The notes: generated by a model not told the origin, from the letters alone. 64,000 bases of DNA from Robiginitomaculum sp. (GCA_021776525.1 JAJFFT010000006.1:248001-312000), one strand, 5' to 3'; numbered from the stretch's first letter, positions 8,543-17,192 are shown. Translations and numbers: made by a program.

Positions 8543-10147
8543 TCCCAGATCGCGGGCCTGTTTGGCCACGATGTTGGTTTGGGTCAAAACGTCCATCATT
8601 TGCGTACAATTGGCGATTGCCGCAGACGGGTCCAAACCCAATTGACCCGCCAGATTGTCCTGAGCCATGGCCTGTGAAACCACGGCGCATTTTGACCCGT
8701 CTTTGGCATAGACCTGAATCGCATCGCGGGTGCGTTTGGTGCCGCGTGACACACCGGAAGAGCGCGACTTGTCGAGAGGTGTGTTGCGCATCGTCTCTTG
8801 CTTGCTTGCCAAGTCGGTCTTGCGGGCCGCCAAATCGTCATAAGTGGCTTTCAAGTCCGACCGTAGTGATGAGTATTCACCGATAAGACGCTGCTTGCGC
8901 GCTATTTTTGCCTTGCCTTCACTGGCAATAGCCATGTTTGCCTCGTCCTTTGACTTTGGATCAAAACGGGCATGCAGGCTTTCAATATCGCTGACTAATT
9001 GATCTATGTCCTGTTTCAGACCCTCCAGCTCATCAATTTGCGGCTGTAACTCTTGTTGTTCTTCTGCCAGGCGCTCTTCCTCGGCGATAAGCGGCGCCCA
9101 GCGACTGGCCTGCACGGCGGCTTCACCATCAAGCGCCGCATTACGTTTTGCTTTCCAGGTGTTTTGTATCTGCTTGTAAAATGCTGTGAGCTGACCCCGG
9201 GTCTGTTTCACCGTAGTAGCTCCGGTCTTATACGTGCTGATCAAGGCTGGGCACTGGTCCCCTTGACCGCCTTGCATTTCGTTGGAGATACCGGCCAGGG
9301 CCTGCGCCATTACGGCCGCAATTTTGCGCCGCTCTGCACGGGCCTGTTGTTGCAAAAGCGGGTCGATATACTGGTCGTAAAAGCGCCGCATATAGGTGGG
9401 TTTATTGTTTTTTACAGCATTATAGAGGAAATAATTGAACATTTCGCGCTGGTTTGGCACTTTTCCACGCGCCGAAATCCACCGCGACGCCCAACCGGGT
9501 AAAAACATCTGGTCAATTGCTGCATCATCCGATGCCCATTGGCCGAACATCGCATCTTCGCGGGCCCGCATGTCATCATAAATGCCACTGATTTGCGGCC
9601 CTAATTGTTTGTTATTGCGCAAATAGGTGATCATATAGCTGGGAATATAGGCGTTTTCCAACGTCGGCTGGTCATAAAGAATATCAATAAAATTGTTATA
9701 GGCTTTGGTGGAGTGCAGGCCTTGAATCCAGACCTGTTCTGCCGCTTTTATCCCCCCCGCAACAGCCTTCATAACGGTGATATATTGCCCGAGGCCGGGC
9801 ATATAACTGGCAATCAGGGCATTTGCGCCTGTTTCGCCAGCATAATCAAAATCCCCATAACTGATCGCTTCGAGGACTTTGAGCATGTCCAGACCGGATG
9901 ACGGTTTGAAATTGTCCTTGCCAAAAACATTGTCAAATGAGGACTGAAAATGCTTGTCTGCCGCCTTTTTCAGATCTTTCTCGTTTTTCTCCGCATCCTT
10001 TTTGGCCTTTTCCCATTGCGCCACCAGTTCCGGATTAGTTTCCCCCATCTGGACCAGCATGGCCTCCCAGTCAGTTTGAGCCTGGGCTGGTAAAGTAAGG
10101 ACACTGGTCATTGAAAAAACCAGGCTGAGAAAAATTAGAATGCGCAT
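8531..10147 (-). CDS. secreted coiled-coil protein of unknown function
   Basis: A 538-residue protein that I do not recognise. It begins with a clear signal peptide (MRILIFLSLVFSMTSV...LPAQAQ, cleavage near residue 24), so it should be periplasmic or exported. Residues about 45-65 are Lys/Glu rich, residues 95-130 contain a Gly/Ala-rich hydrophobic stretch, and residues about 345-455 are heptad-like and predicted coiled coil. A few cysteines occur late in the chain, including GCSQ at the very end. It lies 36 bases downstream of the DUF4197 gene, also secreted, and the two are probably co-transcribed. No catalytic motif is visible. Confidence 0.85.
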   Translation of the reverse strand: MRILIFLSLVFSMTSVLTLPAQAQTDWEAMLVQMGETNPELVAQWEKAKKDAEKNEKDLKKAADKHFQSSFDNVFGKDNFKPSSGLDMLKVLEAISYGDFDYAGETGANALIASYMPGLGQYITVMKAVAGGIKAAEQVWIQGLHSTKAYNNFIDILYDQPTLENAYIPSYMITYLRNNKQLGPQISGIYDDMRAREDAMFGQWASDDAAIDQMFLPGWASRWISARGKVPNQREMFNYFLYNAVKNNKPTYMRRFYDQYIDPLLQQQARAERRKIAAVMAQALAGISNEMQGGQGDQCPALISTYKTGATTVKQTRGQLTAFYKQIQNTWKAKRNAALDGEAAVQASRWAPLIAEEERLAEEQQELQPQIDELEGLKQDIDQLVSDIESLHARFDPKSKDEANMAIASEGKAKIARKQRLIGEYSSLRSDLKATYDDLAARKTDLASKQETMRNTPLDKSRSSGVSRGTKRTRDAIQVYAKDGSKCAVVSQAMAQDNLAGQLGLDPSAAIANCTQMMDVLTQTNIVAKQARDLGCSQ

Positions 10148-10183
10148 GATAAAGCCCGGTACTGGTTAAAAAAACAAATGGCC

Positions 10184-10939
10184 TTAGCCAAATACTTTTT
10201 TGAGAATATCAGAGCCAAAATCCAAAGGATTGGCCCGAATACTTTTTTCCTGTTCAGCCAGATAGAAAAACGAGCCATTCAGCGCGCCTTTAACGACTTT
10301 ATCGGTCAGCTTGTCCCCGGCTTTGTCGGCATAACTGCCCATTGAATATTTCTCGGCCAGAGATTTACCGGCGCTGAGTGCCCCGGACTGATCGAGAGTT
10401 GAGCGGATGATAGGCGTAAAAGCCACCGCCAGTGATGGCTCCATATTGGTGCGCAAATATTGCGTGGCGCTGTCGTTGGGACCGCGGACAATGGCAATGG
10501 CGTCTTCGACACTCATGCTGGTCACTGCATTTTTCAACAAGGATTTGCCTGCGGGCATGGCGGCCTCGGCACCGCGGTTCATACGTTCATGCAGGTTATC
10601 AAATGGCCCGGCCATGCCCACCGGCTTGGCCAGTTTACGCGCCTTGCGCAAAGTTTTAGGCAAAGGGATCTGAATTTTTCCATCATCAAAAAAACCGCCC
10701 ACAGCCCCCAATTGCGAAACCACGGCATCAATGCCGATATTCAAGGCTTCGCGAATACCCTGATCTGCATCCAGAGACGTCAGCCCGCCCAGAACACCGG
10801 CATTATTGCCTGTGCCAAGAGTATTGGCCTGATCTTTGACGCCGCCAAACAGACGCTTGAACAAGCTGTCCTTGGCATGGGCCGGCAGGGAACTGGCGGC
10901 GATAGTGCCAATGGCCAGAATAAAAGTACGACGGTGCAT
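10184..10939 (-). CDS. DUF4197 domain secreted protein
   Basis: A 251-residue protein with a signal peptide (MHRRTFILAIGTIAASSLPA, cleavage after AHA near residue 22). The mature part matches DUF4197 in layout: SLDADQGIREALNIGIDAVV, a central IQIPLPKTLRKARKLAKPVG, and MSVEDAIAIVRGPNDSATQY. The family is widespread in Gram-negative bacteria and its function is unknown. ATG 10939 is favoured because GGAGA lies 8 bases upstream; a GTG at 10951 is less likely. It follows rnhA closely and precedes the unknown secreted protein, with which it probably forms a unit. Confidence 0.87.
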   Translation of the reverse strand: MHRRTFILAIGTIAASSLPAHAKDSLFKRLFGGVKDQANTLGTGNNAGVLGGLTSLDADQGIREALNIGIDAVVSQLGAVGGFFDDGKIQIPLPKTLRKARKLAKPVGMAGPFDNLHERMNRGAEAAMPAGKSLLKNAVTSMSVEDAIAIVRGPNDSATQYLRTNMEPSLAVAFTPIIRSTLDQSGALSAGKSLAEKYSMGSYADKAGDKLTDKVVKGALNGSFFYLAEQEKSIRANPLDFGSDILKKVFG

Positions 10940-10951
10940 AAAGTTCTCCAC

Positions 10952-11392
10952 TTATTCACATTGCCAATTGACCAGACCCTGACGGGCCAGTTCGTCGGCG
11001 CGTTCATTGCCATCATGGCCGGCATGGCCTTTGACCCAGTGCCAGGTCACATCATGGCGGGCGGCGGCGTCTTCCAGTGCCACCCACAAATCGGCATTTT
11101 TCACGGGCTTTTTGGCGGCGGTTTTCCAGTTACGGGCTTTCCAACCAGCCAGCCATTTTGTGATGCCATCCCGAACATAGGTTGAATCTGTATAAAGGTC
11201 GACCACACAGGATTGTTTGAGAGCGCTGAGTGCCTCAATGGCTGCACGCATTTCCATACGGTTATTGGTGGTGTGATCCTCGCCGCCACTGATTTCGCGC
11301 TCATTGCCGTTCCATTGCAACAAGGCACCCCAACCGCCCGGCCCCGGATTTCCCCGGCACGCGCCGTCAGTATAAATCGTAATGTGTTTCAT
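10952..11392 (-). CDS. rnhA: ribonuclease HI
   Basis: Ribonuclease HI degrades the RNA strand of RNA-DNA hybrids such as R-loops and Okazaki primers. The 146-residue protein has the full catalytic set at positions almost identical to the E. coli enzyme: D9 in YTDGAC, E47 in RMEMRA, D69 in YTDSTY, H123 in VKGHAG and D133 in [11 protein letters not shown] 11392 gives the canonical N-terminus [10 protein letters not shown]. The stop codon lies 12 bases before the DUF4197 start, so the two may share a transcript. Nothing unusual. Confidence 0.96.
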   Translation of the reverse strand: MKHITIYTDGACRGNPGPGGWGALLQWNGNEREISGGEDHTTNNRMEMRAAIEALSALKQSCVVDLYTDSTYVRDGITKWLAGWKARNWKTAAKKPVKNADLWVALEDAAARHDVTWHWVKGHAGHDGNERADELARQGLVNWQCE

Positions 11393-11452
11393 CAATACGC
11401 CTGTACCAAAAGAGTCGGACAAGCATAGGGCCTGCATCGGACAGGGTAAATG

Positions 11453-11869
11453 CTAGCGGCCAGCACCTTGGACCAAACGAAACCCGGCCAAAGGCGCGTC
11501 TGGTAAAACCTCTGCAGACCGGCTGGCCCAACGACACCCCAGCGCCAGGCCATTCCAATGCGCATGATCCAGTTTAGAAAACTCAAAACGACAATCCCGG
11601 ACCTCGCCACTGAGTGTATAGGCTTCGGCGCGAATGCTATCCATATGGCCAAACACCAGCACATCATTCAGTTTTGACAGCAATATCCGCCGGTCAGACG
11701 CGGACCACAGGCCCAGAAAATCATGATCACGCAAGGCCCGGCCCGTCAGGCGCGCCAGCAATGCACTGGTCCAGCCAAACAAATAATGGCACCCATCGGC
11801 ATGGCGCAGGGTAAAGGCCCCGGTAATGGGCCGCAAAGCCGGCACCGTGTGAAGGTCAAGTGATGTCAC
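11453..11869 (-). CDS. PAS-like (PAS_5 type) protein
   Basis: A 138-residue soluble protein starting with GTG. The segment HYLFGWTSALLARLTGRALR and then LGLWSASDRRILLSKLNDVL follows the pattern of the alphaproteobacterial PAS_5 family (small residue-rich strand, [F/L]TGR.L, W...DR...L). PAS_5 proteins are short single-domain proteins of unknown function, some involved in cell-cycle or sensory control. It has no output domain and no signal peptide. It is followed by rnhA after 60 bases and is divergent from the glycine-rich protein gene. The family call is from pattern alone and should be treated as tentative. Confidence 0.6.
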   Translation of the reverse strand: MTSLDLHTVPALRPITGAFTLRHADGCHYLFGWTSALLARLTGRALRDHDFLGLWSASDRRILLSKLNDVLVFGHMDSIRAEAYTLSGEVRDCRFEFSKLDHAHWNGLALGCRWASRSAEVLPDAPLAGFRLVQGAGR

Positions 11870-12010
11870 GTTCTCACCATTTTCTTAGGTCGCAGGTAAC
11901 CATTTGAAGACTATGCTGATGCAAACCAGCGTGGATTATAACCGGTATTTCGCAAGTTTGGTGCCTGCACGGTATAGGCGAAAATGATCCGCAATGGAGC
12001 GTTTCTCTAT

Positions 12011-12047
12011 TTTTGGGGGAAGGTAGGCATACCCTTCTCCCCCAAAA
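12011..12047 (+). promoter_or_regulatory. leader hairpin upstream of glycine-rich protein gene
   Basis: TTTTGGGGG at 12011-12019 pairs with CCCCCAAAA at 12039-12047. The inner AAGG/CCTT extends the stem by four pairs with a two-base bulge. The structure lies 27 bases upstream of the start at 12074, just before the ribosome-binding AGGGAG (12060-12065). It could control translation or transcript stability of the glycine-rich protein, or attenuate the message. No run of T follows it on the + strand, so a simple terminator is less likely. The surrounding 11870-12073 gap shows no gene. Confidence 0.5.
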
Positions 12048-12073
12048 GGGAAGTCATTTAGGGAGTTAATTCC

Positions 12074-12976
12074 ATGGGCGTACCAGCCCGGCACAATACG
12101 CCACTTCGCCGCCAACGCACATTGCTTGGCGCGCTTGTCCTGTTGATCAGCAGCTTTGGGCTCAGCCTGCCAGCCACGGCCGGGGGCGAAAGTTGCATCC
12201 CCTGCCAGCAAAAAAAAACCCACGAGGTTCGGGTGCCCGGCATTTCAGTAAGCGGACCCAATGTAAGTGTTTCCACCCCCGGTGTCTTCGTCAACAAAGG
12301 CGGCGTTTCCGTCAACAACCAGTTTAATACCGGCGGCGGTTTCTTTTTTGCCGGTGGTGGTGGCGGCGGCTCTTTGGGCCGGACTTTCATCTCTGGCAGT
12401 GGAGGCGGCGGCTTCATTGGCGGCGGTGGTTCACCGACAATTATCTCTGGCCTGAATGTCGAAGCCGAAGCACAAACCGAACAGGTTTCTGTGCCCTATA
12501 CCGAAACCATCACCAAAAATCGCTGGGTTGAAGATGTCTTTGTCTTGCGCGCTGTCTGTATTGACGACAAGGGCGTACCCCACCCGGCCTCAAGGCCGGA
12601 CCCCAATGATCAGGTTGATCCAAATTATCAGGGCGAGTTATTTCGGTGTATGGCTGGTACCAGCATGCAGGTCACACTGGGTAAATATGCCGATGGGCAT
12701 GGCCAGTACGACAATGCCTCGACCATGGTCTGTGCCAAAGGCGAGGCCCTGCGCCACCGCATAGGCGGCGAGCTGGTCTGTGCACCACAAGAGCCGCGAC
12801 GCAATTGTAACGAACGTTCATTACTGCGCAAATTTGGCCCCGGCATCAAAGTCGTTCGTCTGCGCCGTATGGAGCATTACAGCGAACAGGTCACGCGCAC
12901 CCGGATCGAAACCCGGGCCAAAGCCTCTGCCTCGGCCAGCACTCGCCTTATCCTGAGCGGCGGCGTCGGCAATTAA
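12074..12976 (+). CDS. glycine-rich secreted protein
   Basis: A 300-residue protein with a long signal peptide (basic start, hydrophobic core about residues 16-33, ATAGG cleavage region). The mature chain opens with a beta-repeat-like stretch (VRVPGISVSGPNVSVSTPGV) and a long Gly-rich region (about residues 87-125). A more ordinary domain follows, with several cysteines and a C-terminal segment rich in Ala/Ser/Thr. Such chains are seen in surface or matrix proteins of stalked Alphaproteobacteria. It lies about 660 bases from the end of the hfaABD operon, which makes a surface-attachment role attractive but unproven. I do not recognise a named family. Its TAA overlaps the stop of the convergent DUF1287 gene within a shared TTAA. 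Confidence 0.85.
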   Translation: MGVPARHNTPLRRQRTLLGALVLLISSFGLSLPATAGGESCIPCQQKKTHEVRVPGISVSGPNVSVSTPGVFVNKGGVSVNNQFNTGGGFFFAGGGGGGSLGRTFISGSGGGGFIGGGGSPTIISGLNVEAEAQTEQVSVPYTETITKNRWVEDVFVLRAVCIDDKGVPHPASRPDPNDQVDPNYQGELFRCMAGTSMQVTLGKYADGHGQYDNASTMVCAKGEALRHRIGGELVCAPQEPRRNCNERSLLRKFGPGIKVVRLRRMEHYSEQVTRTRIETRAKASASASTRLILSGGVGN

Positions 12977-13566
12977 GACCCGTCCTGATCCACGCTGAAC
13001 CGATAATGCCCGGTCTGCACCCAATCATCAGGAATGGTGGTTTTTTGGGGACCGGCTCCGTAATTATGGACCACCTGCATTGGGCGCGACGCACTGGCCG
13101 GGGTCACCACGATACCGGTATGGGGCAAATTACCGGGCAGCATCCAGGTCAGCACATCACCCACAGCCATAATGGCAGGGCCGCTGGTCTTTGAGACAGA
13201 CGCCCCCTGACGGCCAAAGAAAACCTGTAAATTGGGGACGCGGCGATGATCGATATTCGGGTCCGGGCGCTTTAATCCCCACAACATCGGATAGTCCGCA
13301 AAGTTTGCGGCCATGTCCTCGTGCACCAAAACCTGCAAATCCACGCCCAGCGCGCGATAGGCCCGGATCACCACGTCAGTGCACACCCCCTGATCGTCGG
13401 GCACATCACCGCCCGGATAGCTGAGCCGCTGATAGCGCCCGTCATAACGCACCGTATGCTGTGTACGTTCCAGCGCGGCGACCGCCAGACGATCCCCGAA
13501 ATCCGCAGCCAATGACGGAAAGGTCAGCGCAAAAAACCAGAGAATGATAGAAAAAGTGAGCCGCAT
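12973..13566 (-). CDS. DUF1287 family protein
   Basis: A 197-residue protein of the DUF1287 family, with a signal peptide (MRLTFSIILWFFALTFPSLA). The conserved core DDQGVCTDVVIRAYRALGVD (about residues 57-76) supplies a Cys, and a later segment around HTGIVV supplies a His. This pattern resembles NlpC/P60-like amidase-type papain folds, so a periplasmic peptidase or amidase activity is plausible but not demonstrated. ATG 13566 is used; the upstream in-frame TTG is not needed. It lies 75 bases downstream of hfaD on the same strand and may be read through from the holdfast operon. Confidence 0.88.
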   Translation of the reverse strand: MRLTFSIILWFFALTFPSLAADFGDRLAVAALERTQHTVRYDGRYQRLSYPGGDVPDDQGVCTDVVIRAYRALGVDLQVLVHEDMAANFADYPMLWGLKRPDPNIDHRRVPNLQVFFGRQGASVSKTSGPAIMAVGDVLTWMLPGNLPHTGIVVTPASASRPMQVVHNYGAGPQKTTIPDDWVQTGHYRFSVDQDGS

Positions 13567-13640
13567 GATGATCAAGATCCTGTGTGCGCCCCAGGCACAA
13601 CAGATCCGATGATCTTGGCGGCATTATGACAATTTGGGAA

Positions 13641-14891
13641 TTATTGCCCGATTTGAACCGTTTGATACGTTGCCGAATTACCAACGGCCGACGCGGTGGC
13701 AATCAATGCCCCGCCAGAACCTGCATTGACGGTCGAGCTGGCAACAATACTTCCAGAATTGGTCTGACGGTTATTGGCCCCGATGCCGCCGCCGCAGGTG
13801 GCGCAGACATAGCCCGAAACCGCATTACCAAATGCTGTGGCGCTGGTCACAAAATCCGTCACACTGTCATCACCGACACCACCATGACCCGTGCCGCCGG
13901 TAAATGTTGCGTGGGCCTCGACACCGCCATCATTGGTCTGTGTTGTATTCAGTTCGAGGTCTGAGCCAATATTAGACGCCAATGTGGAATTCCCCACCGC
14001 ATAGGCGCTGGAGGCATTCCACCCCTCCCAATCGGTCAATGTCACATCAGAAAGCGCCGTAACATCTGCACGGTTTGCCTGGCCTGAGACCACACGGGCA
14101 AAACCAAAGCTGTTTTCCACATTATAGGTATTACCCGTCGCGGTGGCGGTGTTGATGACATTTTCGCCGCTGGCGGCAATAGTCACCGCCTCGGAAAATA
14201 CGCTGGTACCAAAATTTGATTGAAGGGCATCAACATCCAACGTGGTGTTTTCGCCGCCCATAGTGGCTGAATTACCAATGGCCGTTGAGGTTATTGTCGC
14301 TGAGGTTGCCAGCAGGCCGGCATTGAGCGTGGCTTCCGATAATACATCGCTGTTATTGGTTTGCCCGGCCCAGGCCGTGATCCGGTCTCCGCCCCAGGTT
14401 TCATAGGACAGCGCATTGCCCACTGCGCTGGCCGTTGAGGTGGCACTGTCCGCCCAGCCCGCAGCCGTCACCGTTGAAACAGCCTCCATATCTGCATCAG
14501 CGGCGATGGTTTGTTCAGATACCGCATCAATGGTCCCGCAGCAGGTGGTTATGGTGGCGCTGTTGCCAAAGGTGGTGGCCAGACTGTCCAGGCCGTCAGT
14601 GGCTGAATTTACGCTGATGACTGATTCTGATTTTCCAGCCCCGCTCAGCGTTTGTTTGCTATCGAGGGTTAAATCGCCAGTTGCAATATCGACAGACAAC
14701 GTATTGCCCAGCGCCGTTGCGGCACCGAGCACTGAAACCACATCAACCGCAACGACATTGATTCCCGCCGTGAACGGGTCATTGTCCAGCTGAACGTTGA
14801 TAATATCAGTCGTATCGCCCGCGTAAGCCGCGCCGCACAGTCCGGTCGCGACGGTCATGCCAGCGAGAAGGGTCTTGGCGAGTAAACGCAT
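13641..14891 (-). CDS. hfaD: holdfast anchor protein HfaD
   Basis: A 416-residue exported protein with a signal peptide (MRLLAKTLLAGMTVATGLCG, cleavage after AYA). The mature chain has at least eight copies of a motif ending in A-[VIFLT]-GN (for example SAVGNALS, TAIGNSAT, YAVGNSTL, TAFGNAVS). They are spaced roughly 40-60 residues apart with Asn/Thr/Ser-rich beta-type segments between. This and its place after hfaA and hfaB identify HfaD, which in Caulobacter anchors the adhesive holdfast to the cell envelope. ATG 14891 is preferred because AGGAC lies upstream and it starts the signal peptide. It overlaps the end of hfaB by 86 bases. Confidence 0.87.
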   Translation of the reverse strand: MRLLAKTLLAGMTVATGLCGAAYAGDTTDIINVQLDNDPFTAGINVVAVDVVSVLGAATALGNTLSVDIATGDLTLDSKQTLSGAGKSESVISVNSATDGLDSLATTFGNSATITTCCGTIDAVSEQTIAADADMEAVSTVTAAGWADSATSTASAVGNALSYETWGGDRITAWAGQTNNSDVLSEATLNAGLLATSATITSTAIGNSATMGGENTTLDVDALQSNFGTSVFSEAVTIAASGENVINTATATGNTYNVENSFGFARVVSGQANRADVTALSDVTLTDWEGWNASSAYAVGNSTLASNIGSDLELNTTQTNDGGVEAHATFTGGTGHGGVGDDSVTDFVTSATAFGNAVSGYVCATCGGGIGANNRQTNSGSIVASSTVNAGSGGALIATASAVGNSATYQTVQIGQ

Positions 14892-15819
14892 TGTTGGTGT
14901 CCTGATTGTCATAGGCGGTAATAAAGCTGCCCGTCAGCCCTATGGTGCCAAGCGGGTCATTAAAATTGCAAACGGCCGGGCCGCTGACGCCATAAAGGTT
15001 GGCTGACATTTCCAGCACGGCACGTTCGATCACCGAACGCACAGCCAGTTGCACAGGTTCAAGCGCACGGGATCCGGCGCTGACGTCAATAATGTTCTGG
15101 TTATTAAAAAAGGCAAAAATCCCGGCGCCAACTTCGCGGCCGATAATCTGTTTCTGATAAGAAATGACATCGACAACTTCGAGCGTGCGGGTTTCCACCA
15201 GGCGCAGATCAAGGCCGATATTCAAAACATAGGATTTGGCGTTAAAGAACCCCTTGGGATCATCAACATCCACATCACCGCCAAAGGCATCAACGCCTAT
15301 TGATTTGATGTTATAATTCAGCTCGGTTATCCCGCCGACCAGATAGAAGTCAGAGCCGGGAACCGATCCTGCCTTGATCTTGCGATAACCAGAGGCCTCA
15401 TCATCACCGATGAGCTTGTTATTGGCATATTTCAATTCCAGCTCGGACACTGAGGTGTCATAGCGTTCAACCAGACGCGCACCGGCCTTGGCAAAAGCCG
15501 ATATGGCCATCAGCGACGCGCCTTGGGTGATTTTTGCACCGCCTTCAACTTCAACCTTGCCGGTGTAATCCAGAATGCGACCAACCGCGATCCGGGGTGC
15601 CGTAATGCTGGAATTGCGGGCATATTGTCCCATACAGGATAAAGCCACAGAATAAGGCGTCGGATTAGCGGTCACCGGTGCATTGCCGATCGGTTTGGCG
15701 TACAGGCCGTTTTTGCCCGCTACTGGCGCGATACAGGCGCTTAAAGCCATGGTACTGGCCAACAGCAGCGCCGAAATGCGCGTGCGCCGCATGGCAGATG
15801 ATTTCACGACACTAGTCAT
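14806..15819 (-). CDS. hfaB: holdfast anchor lipoprotein HfaB (CsgG-like)
   Basis: A 337-residue CsgG-family outer-membrane lipoprotein. The lipobox is ALSAC in a signal peptide beginning MRRTRISALLLASTM. The CsgG-like core includes RIAVGRILDYTGKVEVEGG, a middle GSDFYLVGGITELNYNI and a C-terminal region around SVIERAVLEMSANLYGV. In holdfast-forming bacteria HfaB is the secretion/assembly factor for HfaA and HfaD. ATG 15819 overlaps the hfaA stop by 8 bases; ATG 15792 would also give a full lipoprotein signal. No csgA, csgE or csgF is present, so this is a holdfast, not a curli, system. Its 3' end overlaps hfaD. Confidence 0.9.
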   Translation of the reverse strand: MTSVVKSSAMRRTRISALLLASTMALSACIAPVAGKNGLYAKPIGNAPVTANPTPYSVALSCMGQYARNSSITAPRIAVGRILDYTGKVEVEGGAKITQGASLMAISAFAKAGARLVERYDTSVSELELKYANNKLIGDDEASGYRKIKAGSVPGSDFYLVGGITELNYNIKSIGVDAFGGDVDVDDPKGFFNAKSYVLNIGLDLRLVETRTLEVVDVISYQKQIIGREVGAGIFAFFNNQNIIDVSAGSRALEPVQLAVRSVIERAVLEMSANLYGVSGPAVCNFNDPLGTIGLTGSFITAYDNQDTNNAFTRQDPSRWHDRRDRTVRRGLRGRYD

Positions 15820-16375
15820 TGAGTTGAATGTCCCCATTTAATTCACCAGGTGTGGACGGTGAGCCCTGGGCGCCTTGTCCGCTTTGGACAGAACGATCAG
15901 CGGCGATGGTGTATGGTCCGTCTGCTGCAATTGGCGGTACGAACCCGTTATTTTGTGTTGAACCTGACAGATTGACCGTCTGGTTGCCGTTATTGATCTG
16001 TGTTGAATCAATGATGACAGTGTTCCAGCTGCCTACCGTGACGACGTTCAGCTGGTTCCCGATAGCCCCGGCACCGCCGCCAAAACCACCAACACCTGCC
16101 CCGGTGCCACCCCCGCCAAAAAAGCCTCCCCCAAGACCTAAAGACAATGTGGACTGATCGCCCAGAAACATCCGTCCATTGACAATTGTCCGGTTGCCAT
16201 TGGCGTCACGGGTGCGCGGATTAAACGGTTGGTTATAGTCGTTATACGATTTTCCATAGGGTATGTTGAACTGTCCGGCGCTGACCGCTTCTTGGGCCAG
16301 AGACAAAGACGGGACAACGACCAGCGTAAAACCGCCAGCACAAAGCACGCGCAGGAATGAATGCATCATTTTCAT
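15812..16375 (-). CDS. hfaA: holdfast anchor protein HfaA
   Basis: A 187-residue secreted protein with a signal peptide ending near SLSLAQ (about residue 28). The mature chain has NPRTRDANGNRTIVNGRMF, typical of HfaA. A Gly-rich stretch with about 20 glycines follows, then an Asn/Gln/Thr-rich segment (IIDSTQINNGNQTVNLSG). This composition resembles amyloid-forming curlin-like proteins. HfaA forms the surface anchor with HfaD and is exported through HfaB. ATG 16375 is preceded by GGAAG. It is the first gene of the leftward hfaA-hfaB-hfaD operon, 73 bases from the divergent rhomboid gene. Confidence 0.85.
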   Translation of the reverse strand: MKMMHSFLRVLCAGGFTLVVVPSLSLAQEAVSAGQFNIPYGKSYNDYNQPFNPRTRDANGNRTIVNGRMFLGDQSTLSLGLGGGFFGGGGTGAGVGGFGGGAGAIGNQLNVVTVGSWNTVIIDSTQINNGNQTVNLSGSTQNNGFVPPIAADGPYTIAADRSVQSGQGAQGSPSTPGELNGDIQLND

Positions 16376-16448
16376 ACACTCTTCCTGAACTACAAATGTT
16401 GATATTGTGTTAGCTATAGGAAGAACACGACATAACAGGACAAAACTT

Positions 16449-17111
16449 ATGACCCAAAACACCAAAGAACCGGTATTTGGTGATGTTCCCGCGCCAATAT
16501 TGGGATTATGCGGCATCATCATTGCCCTCAGCACCCTTGTGCTGGTTGGACCGGTAACGGTGTCAAACTGGATTATGGGGGCGATGGCCGTCCAAATCGG
16601 CGATACACGTTTCCAACAGCCCCTGGGGCCATGGCCGCCTTATATCTTGCATGCCTTTGTCCATGGCGGCTGGCTGCATCTGGGCATGAACATGCTGGGC
16701 CTTCTGGCTTTTGGCTCACCCATTGCCCGCTGGCTGGTACACGGCGTTGGGGCGACGTCCGGCGCAATACGGTTTTTCATGGTGTTTTTTATATGCACCT
16801 TTGCTGGCGCCCTGACCGAAGTTGTGGCCATAGAGATAACGCAGGCACCGGGGGCCACTTTGGTCGGTGCGTCGGGCGGTTTGATGGGCCTGATCGGGGT
16901 GTTAATTCGCCTTGAATATGGACGCAGGATCACGCCGCTTCCCCTGTTTTCACGCGCTGTCATGACAGCCTTGATCCCCTGGATTGCGCTTAACCTCATC
17001 ATCGCCGTGTTTGGTATGCCCGGGGTTTCGTCCGCCATTGCCTGGCCGGCGCATTTGGGTGGTCTTTTTGCGGGTGTGTTATTGGCCGGCGTGATTGCGC
17101 CCAGACGTTGA
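16449..17111 (+). CDS. rhomboid family intramembrane serine protease
   Basis: A 220-residue multi-pass membrane protein with rhomboid protease motifs. HGGWLHLGMNMLGLLAFG (residues 72-89) forms the L1/TM2 region. The catalytic Ser142 lies in GASGG, and the catalytic His202 lies in WPAHLGGLFAG. These proteases cleave transmembrane substrates within the membrane; the natural substrate is unknown. About six hydrophobic segments are visible. It is divergent from hfaA, with 73 bases between the starts, and is followed by a CBS-domain protein. All catalytic residues are present, so it is probably active. Confidence 0.92.
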   Translation: MTQNTKEPVFGDVPAPILGLCGIIIALSTLVLVGPVTVSNWIMGAMAVQIGDTRFQQPLGPWPPYILHAFVHGGWLHLGMNMLGLLAFGSPIARWLVHGVGATSGAIRFFMVFFICTFAGALTEVVAIEITQAPGATLVGASGGLMGLIGVLIRLEYGRRITPLPLFSRAVMTALIPWIALNLIIAVFGMPGVSSAIAWPAHLGGLFAGVLLAGVIAPRR

Positions 17112-17192
17112 ACAGGCCTGCAATATTTCGTCATTTGGGCGATTTTACAATCTGTGCGATACTGCGGCATCAGAAAGATCAGGGAGGGACAG

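Noticed and set aside
10184-11185. Large plus-strand open frame overlapping rnhA and the DUF4197 gene.
   Set aside because: rnhA has all catalytic residues on the minus strand; the plus frame is a shadow.
13641-16375. HfaB could be read as CsgG of a curli system.
   Set aside because: There is no csgA, csgE or csgF; the partner genes match HfaA and HfaD.
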